Virus record (IMG/VR): IMGVR_UViG_3300049846_001224 | Location: 1-23,557 of that record | Length of the DNA stretch: 23,557 bases | Direction: 5' to 3' (one strand) | From: a virus | Shown: in pieces, positions 1 through 5,975 of the stretch | Layout of the letters: each line of letters begins with the position of its first letter | Position numbering within the stretch: position 1 is the first letter of the stretch | Translations under genes and position numbers: made by a program | The notes under the pieces: model-generated | The model's database searches: none | What the model saw: only the letters and a program-made list of their open reading frames with translations | What the model was told of the DNA's origin: nothing

Positions 1-2
1 CG

Positions 3-173
3 TGGGACACAATGCCGGATATGGCGCAACGACAGGTCATGAACAAGGTGTTCGAGATGACCAAGAGCGTCGGCAAATACGCCGCCGTGCCGCCGGAACA
101 GATACAGCAGAAAGCGCAAGAGATCGCAGCCGAACTCCAGCGCCGTATGCAGCCCAAAACGCAGTCAGAGTGA
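3..173 (+). CDS. 3' end of an unidentified late gene (partial)
   Basis: An open frame enters from the left edge and ends at TGA 171-173, giving the last 56 residues of a protein. The segment is hydrophilic and probably helical, with regularly spaced Gln, Glu, Lys and Arg (for example VPPEQIQQKAQEIAAELQRR), and it ends in QSE. It lies 39 nt upstream of the tailspike gene on the same strand, so it is probably a virion structural or assembly protein of the late operon. Too little is visible to name a family. The frame is supported by the absence of stops and by its coupling to the next gene. Confidence 0.6.
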   Translation, partial: WDTMPDMAQRQVMNKVFEMTKSVGKYAAVPPEQIQQKAQEIAAELQRRMQPKTQSE

Positions 174-212
174 ATGCGGTACCCCGAGCACCGCACCGAT
201 TAAGAGGACGCC

Positions 213-2576
213 ATGACGGTCAGCACGACAACTTCCAGAGCAGACTACACCGGTAACGGTACGACCACCGCGTTCACGGTGCCGTTTTATTTTCTCGACA
301 ACACGCACCTGACTGTACTTCGGACACAGATCAGCAGCGGCGTGGTGACGACCTTGGCGCTGACCACCGATTACACGGTCACGGGCGCAGGCGTGTCGGG
401 GGGCGGCACGGTGACGTGCGTCACTGCGCCAACCAGCGACCAGCGGCTCAGCGTCCTTCGCAACGTCCCGCTGACCCAGCTCATTCATTACGTCGAGAAC
501 GATCCGTTCCCCGCCGCCAGCCATGAACGGGCGCTTGATCAGTTGACAATGGAAGTGCAGCAGATAAGCGAAGTGGCTGGTCGCGCGCTGCAGCTTTCGC
601 CGAACACTCCCGCCGGGACTGCATCCACTTCGCTGCCCACTCCGGCCGGCAATAAGCTGATTGGTTGGAATGAGACCGCGTCCGGTTTGCAAAACGTCGA
701 CCCCACCACACTCGCCACCATCGTGGCCTATGGCACGTCCGGCTGCGATATTTTCAGCGGCAACGGCGTTCAAACCGTTTTTACTTTGTCCGCCAATCCT
801 GGCGCGTTGTACAGCCTGGACATTTCGATCGGTGGCGTGGATCAGCGTCCGGGGGTCGACTACACGTGGACGGGCGGGACGGCGCTTACGTTTACGAGCG
901 CGCCGCCATTGGGCACGAACAACATCAAAGTGCGCTATATGCAAGGGCTGCCGCAAGGGTACACCGACAGCGCCAGCTCTTCGTTTCTCCAGGCAGGCAC
1001 GGGCGCAGTGACGCGCACTGTACGCGATAAAGCGCGGGAGATTGTAAGCGTCATGGATTTCGGTGCAAAGGGCGACGGGGTAACCGATGATGGCCCCGCT
1101 TTTACGGCAGCTTTGGCGGCGGGCAAGTCGATCTATCTGGGGGGTCCGGGATCAACCTACAGACTCGCGTCTTTTGTAGCTATTCCTGATCAGAACTTAG
1201 CCGCAGACACTGCTTTCTATATCACGGGTGATGGCGCTACGGTAAAGATCGACGCTACACTGGCCCCGTTTACGTCCGCGTCATGGGCGGCAAACCAAAC
1301 TCTTGCTACAAACCCATTCACTGGCAAGGTTTTCGTTAGCGGAATAAATTTTATCGGGACTGCCGCAGACGGCGTTTTTGACTGCGATCACATCTACAAC
1401 CTGATTGTTGAGCGGTGCCACTTTAAAGGGTTAAACAGGGTCTTTACGTCTAGCCGCGCAAAGACCGGGTTTCCAAACGGTTACATCCAATCGTTGTTTG
1501 TCAGATCTTGTGTTTTTTCGCTGGTATCGCAGTACATAATCATGGCGAAAAACGCTTTCAACGTTGTTTTTGACAGCAACCAGTGCGAGGACTGCGTAGG
1601 CGGGATCACGATAAACGGCACTGATGTTTATGCAGTCAATACGCTGCGCGTGACAAACAATCTGTATGAGGGTGGCGGCGTTTTCGTTACCGCAACTAGC
1701 ACCCTTGCCGGAACAATTTCCGGCAATTATTTGGAAGACAATATAAACGGTGACATTGGCACGAGGAAGTGCCATTTCGATTTGACCTACGACACCGTGG
1801 CGGTTGGTGGATCAAATCCATCAACGTGGGTCATACAGGGCAACTCGTCCCAAGACGTGTTGTCTCAACGTAGCGATGTTGATTTTGGCATGGTCAAAAT
1901 TAACGGTAGTTACAGCACCGTCACAGTAACCGGAAACTGGGCGAACTCTGCCGTCACCGTATCGCCTATTTTGAATGTGTACGGGAATTATTCCAGGCGC
2001 GAGCAATACTACGTAATTTCCAATTCGGCGCAGCAGTCTGGGATTGACAGTCGAGGTTCTGTGCTTGAGCGGTCACTTGCCGCAAACCTAAGTGGTACCA
2101 CGTTCACGTTTGCTTCACTGACACTGCTTCCGGACGCGCTATCTGTCGCATACCGCGGATGCGTGCTTGATATGTCAGTGGTATTGAAGTCGATGACCGC
2201 CGCCGGTTTGGTGTTTGGTGAATGCGCGTTTGATTGCAAAGTGTTTCTGTCGCCGTATGGTAGCGGTGTTGTAAACGGCTTCGGGCGTCCGACGTACTGG
2301 GATGTCAAAGGCGTTATCTCTAACTTCCTTCAGCAAACGTCCGAAGTTGTTGACAGCAGATACGCGGCGTCAACCGTCCCAGTGTTCACGGCCACGCCGA
2401 CCTTTAACCTTAGCCGGTCTGGCGCGATCATCAACTTGCTCGCAACAAACTTCAATTCCGTCACCATCCCTAACTACGGCGCGATAACCAAAGTCCTGGC
2501 GTGCGTCACGGTTCAAATCAATGGTCTGTCCGCCTTGTCTGGTGGCGCTGCGAACTGGTTTAGGCTTTCCAACTAA
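213..2576 (+). CDS. Tailspike / tail fibre with T7-like anchor and pectate-lyase-type beta-helix
   Basis: This 787-residue protein is predicted to be the receptor-binding tailspike. The start ATG at 213 follows AAGAGGA. Residues 1 to about 125 (ADYTGNGTTTAFTVPF, then the HYVENDPFPAASHERALDQLT segment) resemble the N-terminal virion-anchoring domain of T7-type tail fibres. A second related module follows near residues 180-245 (GNGVQTVFTLS through IKVRYM). FGAKGDGVTDD at about 283-293 is the hallmark opening of pectate-lyase or GH28-like beta-helix tailspikes, and the next 300 or so residues are Asn-, Val- and Gly-rich as expected of a beta-helix. Depolymerase activity on capsule or O-antigen is inferred from the fold only, because no catalytic residues can be assigned by eye. 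The DNA after about 1150 is visibly richer in A and T than the start, which suggests exchange of the host-range domain. Confidence 0.88.
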   Translation: MTVSTTTSRADYTGNGTTTAFTVPFYFLDNTHLTVLRTQISSGVVTTLALTTDYTVTGAGVSGGGTVTCVTAPTSDQRLSVLRNVPLTQLIHYVENDPFPAASHERALDQLTMEVQQISEVAGRALQLSPNTPAGTASTSLPTPAGNKLIGWNETASGLQNVDPTTLATIVAYGTSGCDIFSGNGVQTVFTLSANPGALYSLDISIGGVDQRPGVDYTWTGGTALTFTSAPPLGTNNIKVRYMQGLPQGYTDSASSSFLQAGTGAVTRTVRDKAREIVSVMDFGAKGDGVTDDGPAFTAALAAGKSIYLGGPGSTYRLASFVAIPDQNLAADTAFYITGDGATVKIDATLAPFTSASWAANQTLATNPFTGKVFVSGINFIGTAADGVFDCDHIYNLIVERCHFKGLNRVFTSSRAKTGFPNGYIQSLFVRSCVFSLVSQYIIMAKNAFNVVFDSNQCEDCVGGITINGTDVYAVNTLRVTNNLYEGGGVFVTATSTLAGTISGNYLEDNINGDIGTRKCHFDLTYDTVAVGGSNPSTWVIQGNSSQDVLSQRSDVDFGMVKINGSYSTVTVTGNWANSAVTVSPILNVYGNYSRREQYYVISNSAQQSGIDSRGSVLERSLAANLSGTTFTFASLTLLPDALSVAYRGCVLDMSVVLKSMTAAGLVFGECAFDCKVFLSPYGSGVVNGFGRPTYWDVKGVISNFLQQTSEVVDSRYAASTVPVFTATPTFNLSRSGAIINLLATNFNSVTIPNYGAITKVLACVTVQINGLSALSGGAANWFRLSN

Positions 2577-2639
2577 CACCGACGCACCCGTAAACCGGGG
2601 CTCCGAAGGCAACCTCTAACAGAAAGGCAGGGCCGATGA

Positions 2640-3530
2640 ATGACGCAACAAGTACCAAACAGCATGGTCGCCTTCGATGGCGGCGCGTTTTCTTTTCGCA
2701 ACAGGCTCATTAACGGCAGTATGCGGATGGTGCAACGCGCCACCACGTACTCACTGACGACATCGTGGGTGTACGGCTCGCTTGATCGCTGGGCGTTCGT
2801 CCAACCCACGTCGGCCAACGGCGTGGCCAACCAAGTAGCCGCGGGGCTGACGGGGTTTCAATCAGCGCTGAAGCTGGGGCGTAATAGCGGCGCTACGCAG
2901 TTGGGTCAGCTCCAGATGGGCCAAGCGCTGGAGTCAATCAACTCCATTCCGTTGCAAGGGCAGACCGTCACGCTGTCGTTCTACGCCAAGGCCGGTGCTA
3001 ATTTCAGCGGGGCCAACCTTGTACCCACGTTGTACTACGGCACCGGCACCGATCAGTCGATCACTATTGTTGGCGGATGGACTGGTGGCACCAGCGTCAA
3101 CTTCACGCAAGCCATCACAACGTCTTGGGCGCGTTATTCGTTCACCACGACATTACCTTCAACGGTGACGCAGTTGGCAGTGCTCATCGCGTACACCCCA
3201 ACAGGAACGGCAGGCGCAGACGACAATGTGTACATTACTGGGGTACAGCTTGAAGTCGGTACGGTCGCCACGCCTTTTGAGTTTTTGCCGTTCTCGACCG
3301 AACTTGCGCTGTGCCAGCGGTATTTTTGCTTTGGCGCAGGCGGTACGGTGGTGTTCAACGCAGGGGCTTACAACAGTTGCCAGTTTCCTGTGTTTATGCG
3401 CGCAACGCCTACGGTCGTCGTGACGCCCACAACAGGCACGATTAGCGGCCTTTCGGCTACGCCCAGCGGTTTCCTGGCAGCCAACTCCGCGATTTCTGGT
3501 GCAAGCTACACGGCATCCATCGAACTCTAA
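2640..3530 (+). CDS. Tail-associated carbohydrate-binding-like protein
   Basis: A 296-residue protein lies 63 nt after the tailspike and is preceded by an AAAGGCAGGG-type ribosome binding site. Its N-terminus (FSFRNRLINGSMRMVQRAT then LDRWAF) and the C-terminal third (VQLEVGTVATPFEFLPFSTE followed by LALCQRYF) match a common phage tail module in which a jelly-roll carbohydrate-binding-like domain carries the phrases FRNRLINGxM, DRW, GxxATPFE and LCQRY. Such proteins accompany tail fibres or spikes and are thought to bind surface glycans. The last 75 residues are a Thr/Ser/Gly-rich tail without a recognised domain. Its position suggests that it is a second adhesin or a spike partner. That role is inferred. 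Confidence 0.75.
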   Translation: MTQQVPNSMVAFDGGAFSFRNRLINGSMRMVQRATTYSLTTSWVYGSLDRWAFVQPTSANGVANQVAAGLTGFQSALKLGRNSGATQLGQLQMGQALESINSIPLQGQTVTLSFYAKAGANFSGANLVPTLYYGTGTDQSITIVGGWTGGTSVNFTQAITTSWARYSFTTTLPSTVTQLAVLIAYTPTGTAGADDNVYITGVQLEVGTVATPFEFLPFSTELALCQRYFCFGAGGTVVFNAGAYNSCQFPVFMRATPTVVVTPTTGTISGLSATPSGFLAANSAISGASYTASIEL

Positions 3531-3552
3531 CGCCAACTCTCACAGGCCAGCC

Positions 3553-3759
3553 ATGGATAACATTGATCCGATCAAGTTCGGGTTGCTGATGGGACAGGTC
3601 AAGGTGCTTGAAGACCAAGTCTCCGAACTTCAGAAGGACGTTAAGCTGTTACTGAAGCTGGCCAACCGTTCCGCGGGCGGCCTGCTTGTGGGCATGACGT
3701 GCGCCAGCACTGTGGGGGCAATCTTTTCGTGGATCGTCAGTCACATGAAATTCAATTGA
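3553..3759 (+). CDS. Small coiled-coil membrane protein (XhlA/holin-like)
   Basis: This is a 68-residue protein starting at MDNIDPIKFG. The frame is open back to an ATG at 3499, but that start would overlap the previous gene, so 3553 (shortly after ACAGG) is preferred. Residues 8-35 form a heptad-like helix (MGQVKVLEDQVSELQKDVKL). LANRSAGG follows, then a single hydrophobic segment (LLVGMTCASTVGAIFSWIVS) and a short charged end. The coiled coil followed by one C-terminal membrane segment is typical of XhlA-like and other small phage proteins encoded next to endolysins. It may assist holin function or act as an accessory membrane protein. Topology and role are inferred. Confidence 0.65.
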   Translation: MDNIDPIKFGLLMGQVKVLEDQVSELQKDVKLLLKLANRSAGGLLVGMTCASTVGAIFSWIVSHMKFN

Positions 3760-3821
3760 CAGGTGCGGCGCAGTCGTACATGCAGTGATGCTGTGGTCAC
3801 ACCATCTGTTGAGGTAATCAC

Positions 3822-4205
3822 ATGGCCAACACACTGAGCGAACGAAGCGAGCGACGGTTGCAGGGTGTGCACCCGGCGCTCGCATCCGTGGTGCGGCGGG
3901 CGCTGGAGCTATCAAGCGTCGATTTCACCGTGGTCGAAGGGTTGCGCAGCCTCGCGCGGCAAAAGGAATTGGTTGCGGCCGGGGCCAGTAAGACCCTGCG
4001 CTCGCGGCACCTGACCGGCCACGCCGTGGATCTAGCCCCAATCGTGGGCGGTGTCGTGCGTTGGGATTGGCCGCTCTTCCACAAGCTTGCCGACGCCATG
4101 GACGCGGCGGCGCAAGAACTCAAAGTGCCTATAGAATGGGGCGGGCGTTGGGTTTCTTTCAAAGACGGCCCCCATTGGCAACTACCTTGGAAGAGCTACC
4201 CATGA
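3822..4205 (+). CDS. Endolysin, peptidase M15 family (L-alanyl-D-glutamate/D-Ala-D-Ala peptidase type)
   Basis: A 127-residue single-domain lysozyme-like protein is predicted to cleave the peptide stems of peptidoglycan. The zinc-peptidase signature SxHxxGxAxD is present as SRHLTGHAVD (residues 61-70), giving candidate ligands H63 and D70. The second motif DGPHW provides H118 near the C-terminus. FTVVEGLRSLARQKEL (about 35-50) is the conserved start of the M15C fold, as in CwlK and Ply500. There is no signal peptide, so release must depend on a holin. The ATG at 3822 has GAGGT upstream. The stop overlaps the start of the next gene by ATGA, which indicates translational coupling in a lysis cassette. 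No clear Rz/Rz1 spanin pair is visible nearby. Confidence 0.92.
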   Translation: MANTLSERSERRLQGVHPALASVVRRALELSSVDFTVVEGLRSLARQKELVAAGASKTLRSRHLTGHAVDLAPIVGGVVRWDWPLFHKLADAMDAAAQELKVPIEWGGRWVSFKDGPHWQLPWKSYP

Positions 4206-4375
4206 ACGCGATCGTCATCCAGGCGCTTGTGCGCCACATCCTCACCGCCATCGCCGGCGGGTTTGCCGTACGTTACGGGGTCGACGGCGCTACCGTTGAC
4301 GCCATTATCGGCGGCGCAGCGGCAGCCGCCGGCGTTGGCTGGTCCGTGTACGACAAGCGCCGGGCCCAACCTTAA
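4202..4375 (+). CDS. Putative holin, Pam3-gp28-like
   Basis: A 57-residue protein starts at the ATG that overlaps the endolysin stop (ATGA at 4202-4205). The frame is open further upstream, but only this start avoids a deep overlap. The sequence MNAIVIQALVRHILTAIAGG, a central DGATVDAIIGGAAAAAGVGW segment and the basic end VYDKRRAQP fit the small phage holin family named after Pam3 gp28. That family has two short hydrophobic stretches separated by an acidic turn and a positively charged C-terminus. It would permeabilise the inner membrane so that the M15 endolysin reaches the peptidoglycan. The family call comes from recognition of the pattern and the location. Confidence 0.75.
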   Translation: MNAIVIQALVRHILTAIAGGFAVRYGVDGATVDAIIGGAAAAAGVGWSVYDKRRAQP

Positions 4376-4395
4376 TACCGTTCACGCCGCCACCA

Positions 4396-5508
4396 TTAGG
4401 CTCGGGTCTCTTCCCGGGCCTTTTTTATTTGGCCAAGGATCTGATCCGCCGTTGCGGTGGCTGCGGCTGTGGCCACCTCGTCGACTAGGTGGGCGTAACG
4501 CTTGGTGGTCTGGGTCGATGCGTGACCCAGCAACTCGCCGATTTGCGACAGCGATAGACCCGCCGACAGCGCCGCCGAGGCGAACGAGTGCCGCAAATCG
4601 TGCATGCGCAGATCGGGGCATCCGGCCTCACGGCGCACCCGCTCCCAAAGCTTTTGCGGCGTCAGAATGCCTGTGATGGTTCCGCTGGTGCGGGGCAGTC
4701 GGTCGAGCACGTCGAGCGCCGCGGGTGGCAGATAGACTTGCTTCTCGCCGGTCTTGGAGTCCGGCAGATGGATCACGTTGCCGCGTAGCCACTCCCACTT
4801 GGCGTTGGCGATCTCGCCACGGCGCGCCCCTGTGAGGATGAGTAGGTAGAGAAACGCCACCGACTCGGGGCTGTCCTTGGCGCTGGCGTCCAGCACTTCC
4901 GCAATACGGGCCGCCTCTTCGCCTTTCATGTAGCGCCGGCGCTTGACTTCGGGGTAGCGTTTGACGCCTTCGACCGGGTTCTCTGAGACCCACTTCAACG
5001 GCCGACGGCCAAAGTTGAACATCCCCGACAAGAACGCCAACACGCGATTGGCTTCAGCGGGCGTCTCGACCATGGCTTCGTGCATGTCCGCGATCATGGC
5101 GTAGGTCACTTCACGCGCTTTCATCCGGCCAAACCTTGGCTCGACGTGGATCCGCCATTGGCGGGCATAGGTGCTGCCGCTTTTGATCCGGCTCGCGTGG
5201 CGCTTCCAGTATTCGCTCCACAGATCCGTCACCGTGGGTTCAGCCCTGGCGTCGGCGCGGGCCTGAGACGGGTCGCGCCCCGCCGCCACCTCAGTCAACA
5301 ACTCCTGCGCCACCTTGCGGGCCTGCGCCAAAGTGATGCTGCCGTATTCGCCCAGCTTGGGACGGCGCTCCTGCCCGGCCTTGGTCCGGTAGTAGAGCAA
5401 GAAGGATTTGCCGGAAGCGGTCACGCGTAGGTGCAGCCCCTTGATCGTGGCGTCGCGCAGCACGTCCCCAGGCATGGCCGCTTTGATGTTCCGTTCGCTG
5501 AGTTCCAT
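4396..5508 (-). CDS. int: Phage integrase, tyrosine recombinase
   Basis: This 370-residue site-specific recombinase is predicted to integrate the phage at a tRNA-Asn gene. The N-terminal part (GLHLRVTASGKSFLLYYRTK, then LGEYGSITLAQAR) is the DUF4102-type arm-binding domain. A core-binding domain follows at about 92-185. The catalytic set is complete: R229 in LTGARRGE, K252 in SKTGE, H303 and R306 in HDLRH, H329 in LLGHAS, and the nucleophile Y338 in TKRYAHL. The start at 5508 has GGAG 8 nt upstream. The gene lies 127 nt from the attachment core and reads away from it. Length and motifs are normal for the family, so it looks functional. Confidence 0.96.
   Translation of the reverse strand: MELSERNIKAAMPGDVLRDATIKGLHLRVTASGKSFLLYYRTKAGQERRPKLGEYGSITLAQARKVAQELLTEVAAGRDPSQARADARAEPTVTDLWSEYWKRHASRIKSGSTYARQWRIHVEPRFGRMKAREVTYAMIADMHEAMVETPAEANRVLAFLSGMFNFGRRPLKWVSENPVEGVKRYPEVKRRRYMKGEEAARIAEVLDASAKDSPESVAFLYLLILTGARRGEIANAKWEWLRGNVIHLPDSKTGEKQVYLPPAALDVLDRLPRTSGTITGILTPQKLWERVRREAGCPDLRMHDLRHSFASAALSAGLSLSQIGELLGHASTQTTKRYAHLVDEVATAAATATADQILGQIKKAREETRA
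4399..4426 (+). terminator. Rho-independent terminator of the late operon
   Basis: GGCTCGGG (4399-4406) pairs with CCCGGGCC (4413-4420) around the loop TCTCTT, with one G-T wobble, and six T residues follow directly. It ends the rightward tail and lysis transcript 24 nt after the holin stop. The hairpin lies within the last codons of the convergent integrase gene. There is no T-run in the opposite direction, so it should act on rightward transcription only. Confidence 0.85.
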
Positions 5509-5520
5509 ATCGAAGTCTCC

Positions 5521-5540
5521 AGGTCGCAGTCAGGTCGCAG
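5521..5540. promoter_or_regulatory. Left pair of putative integrase/Xis arm-type sites
   Basis: AGGTCGCAG occurs twice, at 5521-5529 and 5532-5540, as direct repeats 11 bp apart (one helical turn). It lies between int and the attachment core, and the same pair in the same orientation and spacing recurs on the other side of the core. Binding by Int or Xis is inferred from position and phasing. Confidence 0.6.
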
Positions 5541-5634
5541 AACTGGATGATCGTCGAGTATGTCGAAATATGCAAGCCCTTGTTTTTGATGGGTCGGTAC
5601 ATCACCAGATACCTACAAATACCCCCATAAAAAA

Positions 5635-5681
5635 GACTGTTAATCGCTAGGTCGTAGGTTCGAGTCCTACTCGGGGAGCCA
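5635..5681 (+). other. attP: attP core: 3' part of a tRNA-Asn gene
   Basis: The segment reproduces the 3' end of a tRNA: anticodon loop CTGTTAA (anticodon GTT, Asn), T-stem GTAGG (5654-5658), loop TTCGAGT, T-stem CCTAC (5666-5670), then TCGGGGA, G73 and CCA. No 5' half is present, since A-rich phage DNA precedes it, so it is not a working tRNA. It fits a phage attachment core that would rebuild the host tRNA-Asn on integration. Its place between two phage modules means this is attP rather than a prophage junction. The exact crossover length needs the host site. Confidence 0.85.
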
Positions 5682-5729
5682 ACAAAACCAAACACTTACA
5701 AACGCCGGACGATGTAGCGAAAAAACCAC

Positions 5730-5749
5730 AGGTCGCAGATAGGTCGCAG
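5730..5749. promoter_or_regulatory. Right pair of putative integrase/Xis arm-type sites
   Basis: AGGTCGCAG is repeated at 5730-5738 and 5741-5749, again 11 bp apart and in the same orientation as the left pair. It lies between the attachment core and the xis-like gene. A related 9-mer, AGGTCGTAG, also falls inside the tRNA core at 5649-5657. Confidence 0.6.
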
Positions 5750-5775
5750 CCACCAGTGGTTCTGGAGTACGAACA

Positions 5776-5973
5776 TCACCCCGCGCCGGCGGTGCTTGCG
5801 CGAAGCTGGCGCTGCTCGAACGCTTCGATTTCGGCCATCGGGTAGAGCACCTTGCGCCCCATCTTGATGAAGCGCGGACCATCGCCACGCACGCGCCAAT
5901 TCGCCAAGGTGGTGACGCGGACGCGCAGACGGTTGGCCGTCTCTTTGGTCGTGAGGTTCATGGGGTTTTCCAT
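5776..5973 (-). CDS. AlpA/excisionase-like helix-turn-helix protein
   Basis: A 65-residue DNA-binding protein shows the AlpA/MerR-like winged-helix pattern of excisionases: LTTKETANRLRVRVTTLANW (HTH), then GPRFIKMGRKVLYP (wing) and AEIEAFE. The ATG at 5973 has GGAG 9 nt upstream and begins 2 nt after the primase stop, so it is the next gene of the leftward operon. It lies immediately beside the right arm-type repeats and attP. A role as Xis, bending the att DNA to favour excision, is therefore likely but inferred. Regulation of int transcription is an alternative. Confidence 0.8.
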   Translation of the reverse strand: MENPMNLTTKETANRLRVRVTTLANWRVRGDGPRFIKMGRKVLYPMAEIEAFEQRQLRASTAGAG

Positions 5974-5975
5974 GT

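Noticed and set aside
165-956. 263-codon minus-strand frame opposite the tailspike
   Set aside because: It lies antisense to a well-supported tailspike gene, and its Arg/Gly/His-rich composition is typical of a GC-rich shadow.
2640-3530. Diversity-generating retroelement target protein
   Set aside because: There is no reverse transcriptase or template-repeat pair in the window, and the C-terminus is not a C-type lectin variable region.
5635-5681. Functional tRNA-Asn gene
   Set aside because: The acceptor 5' strand, D-arm and anticodon 5' stem are absent. Only the 3' part used as attachment core is present.
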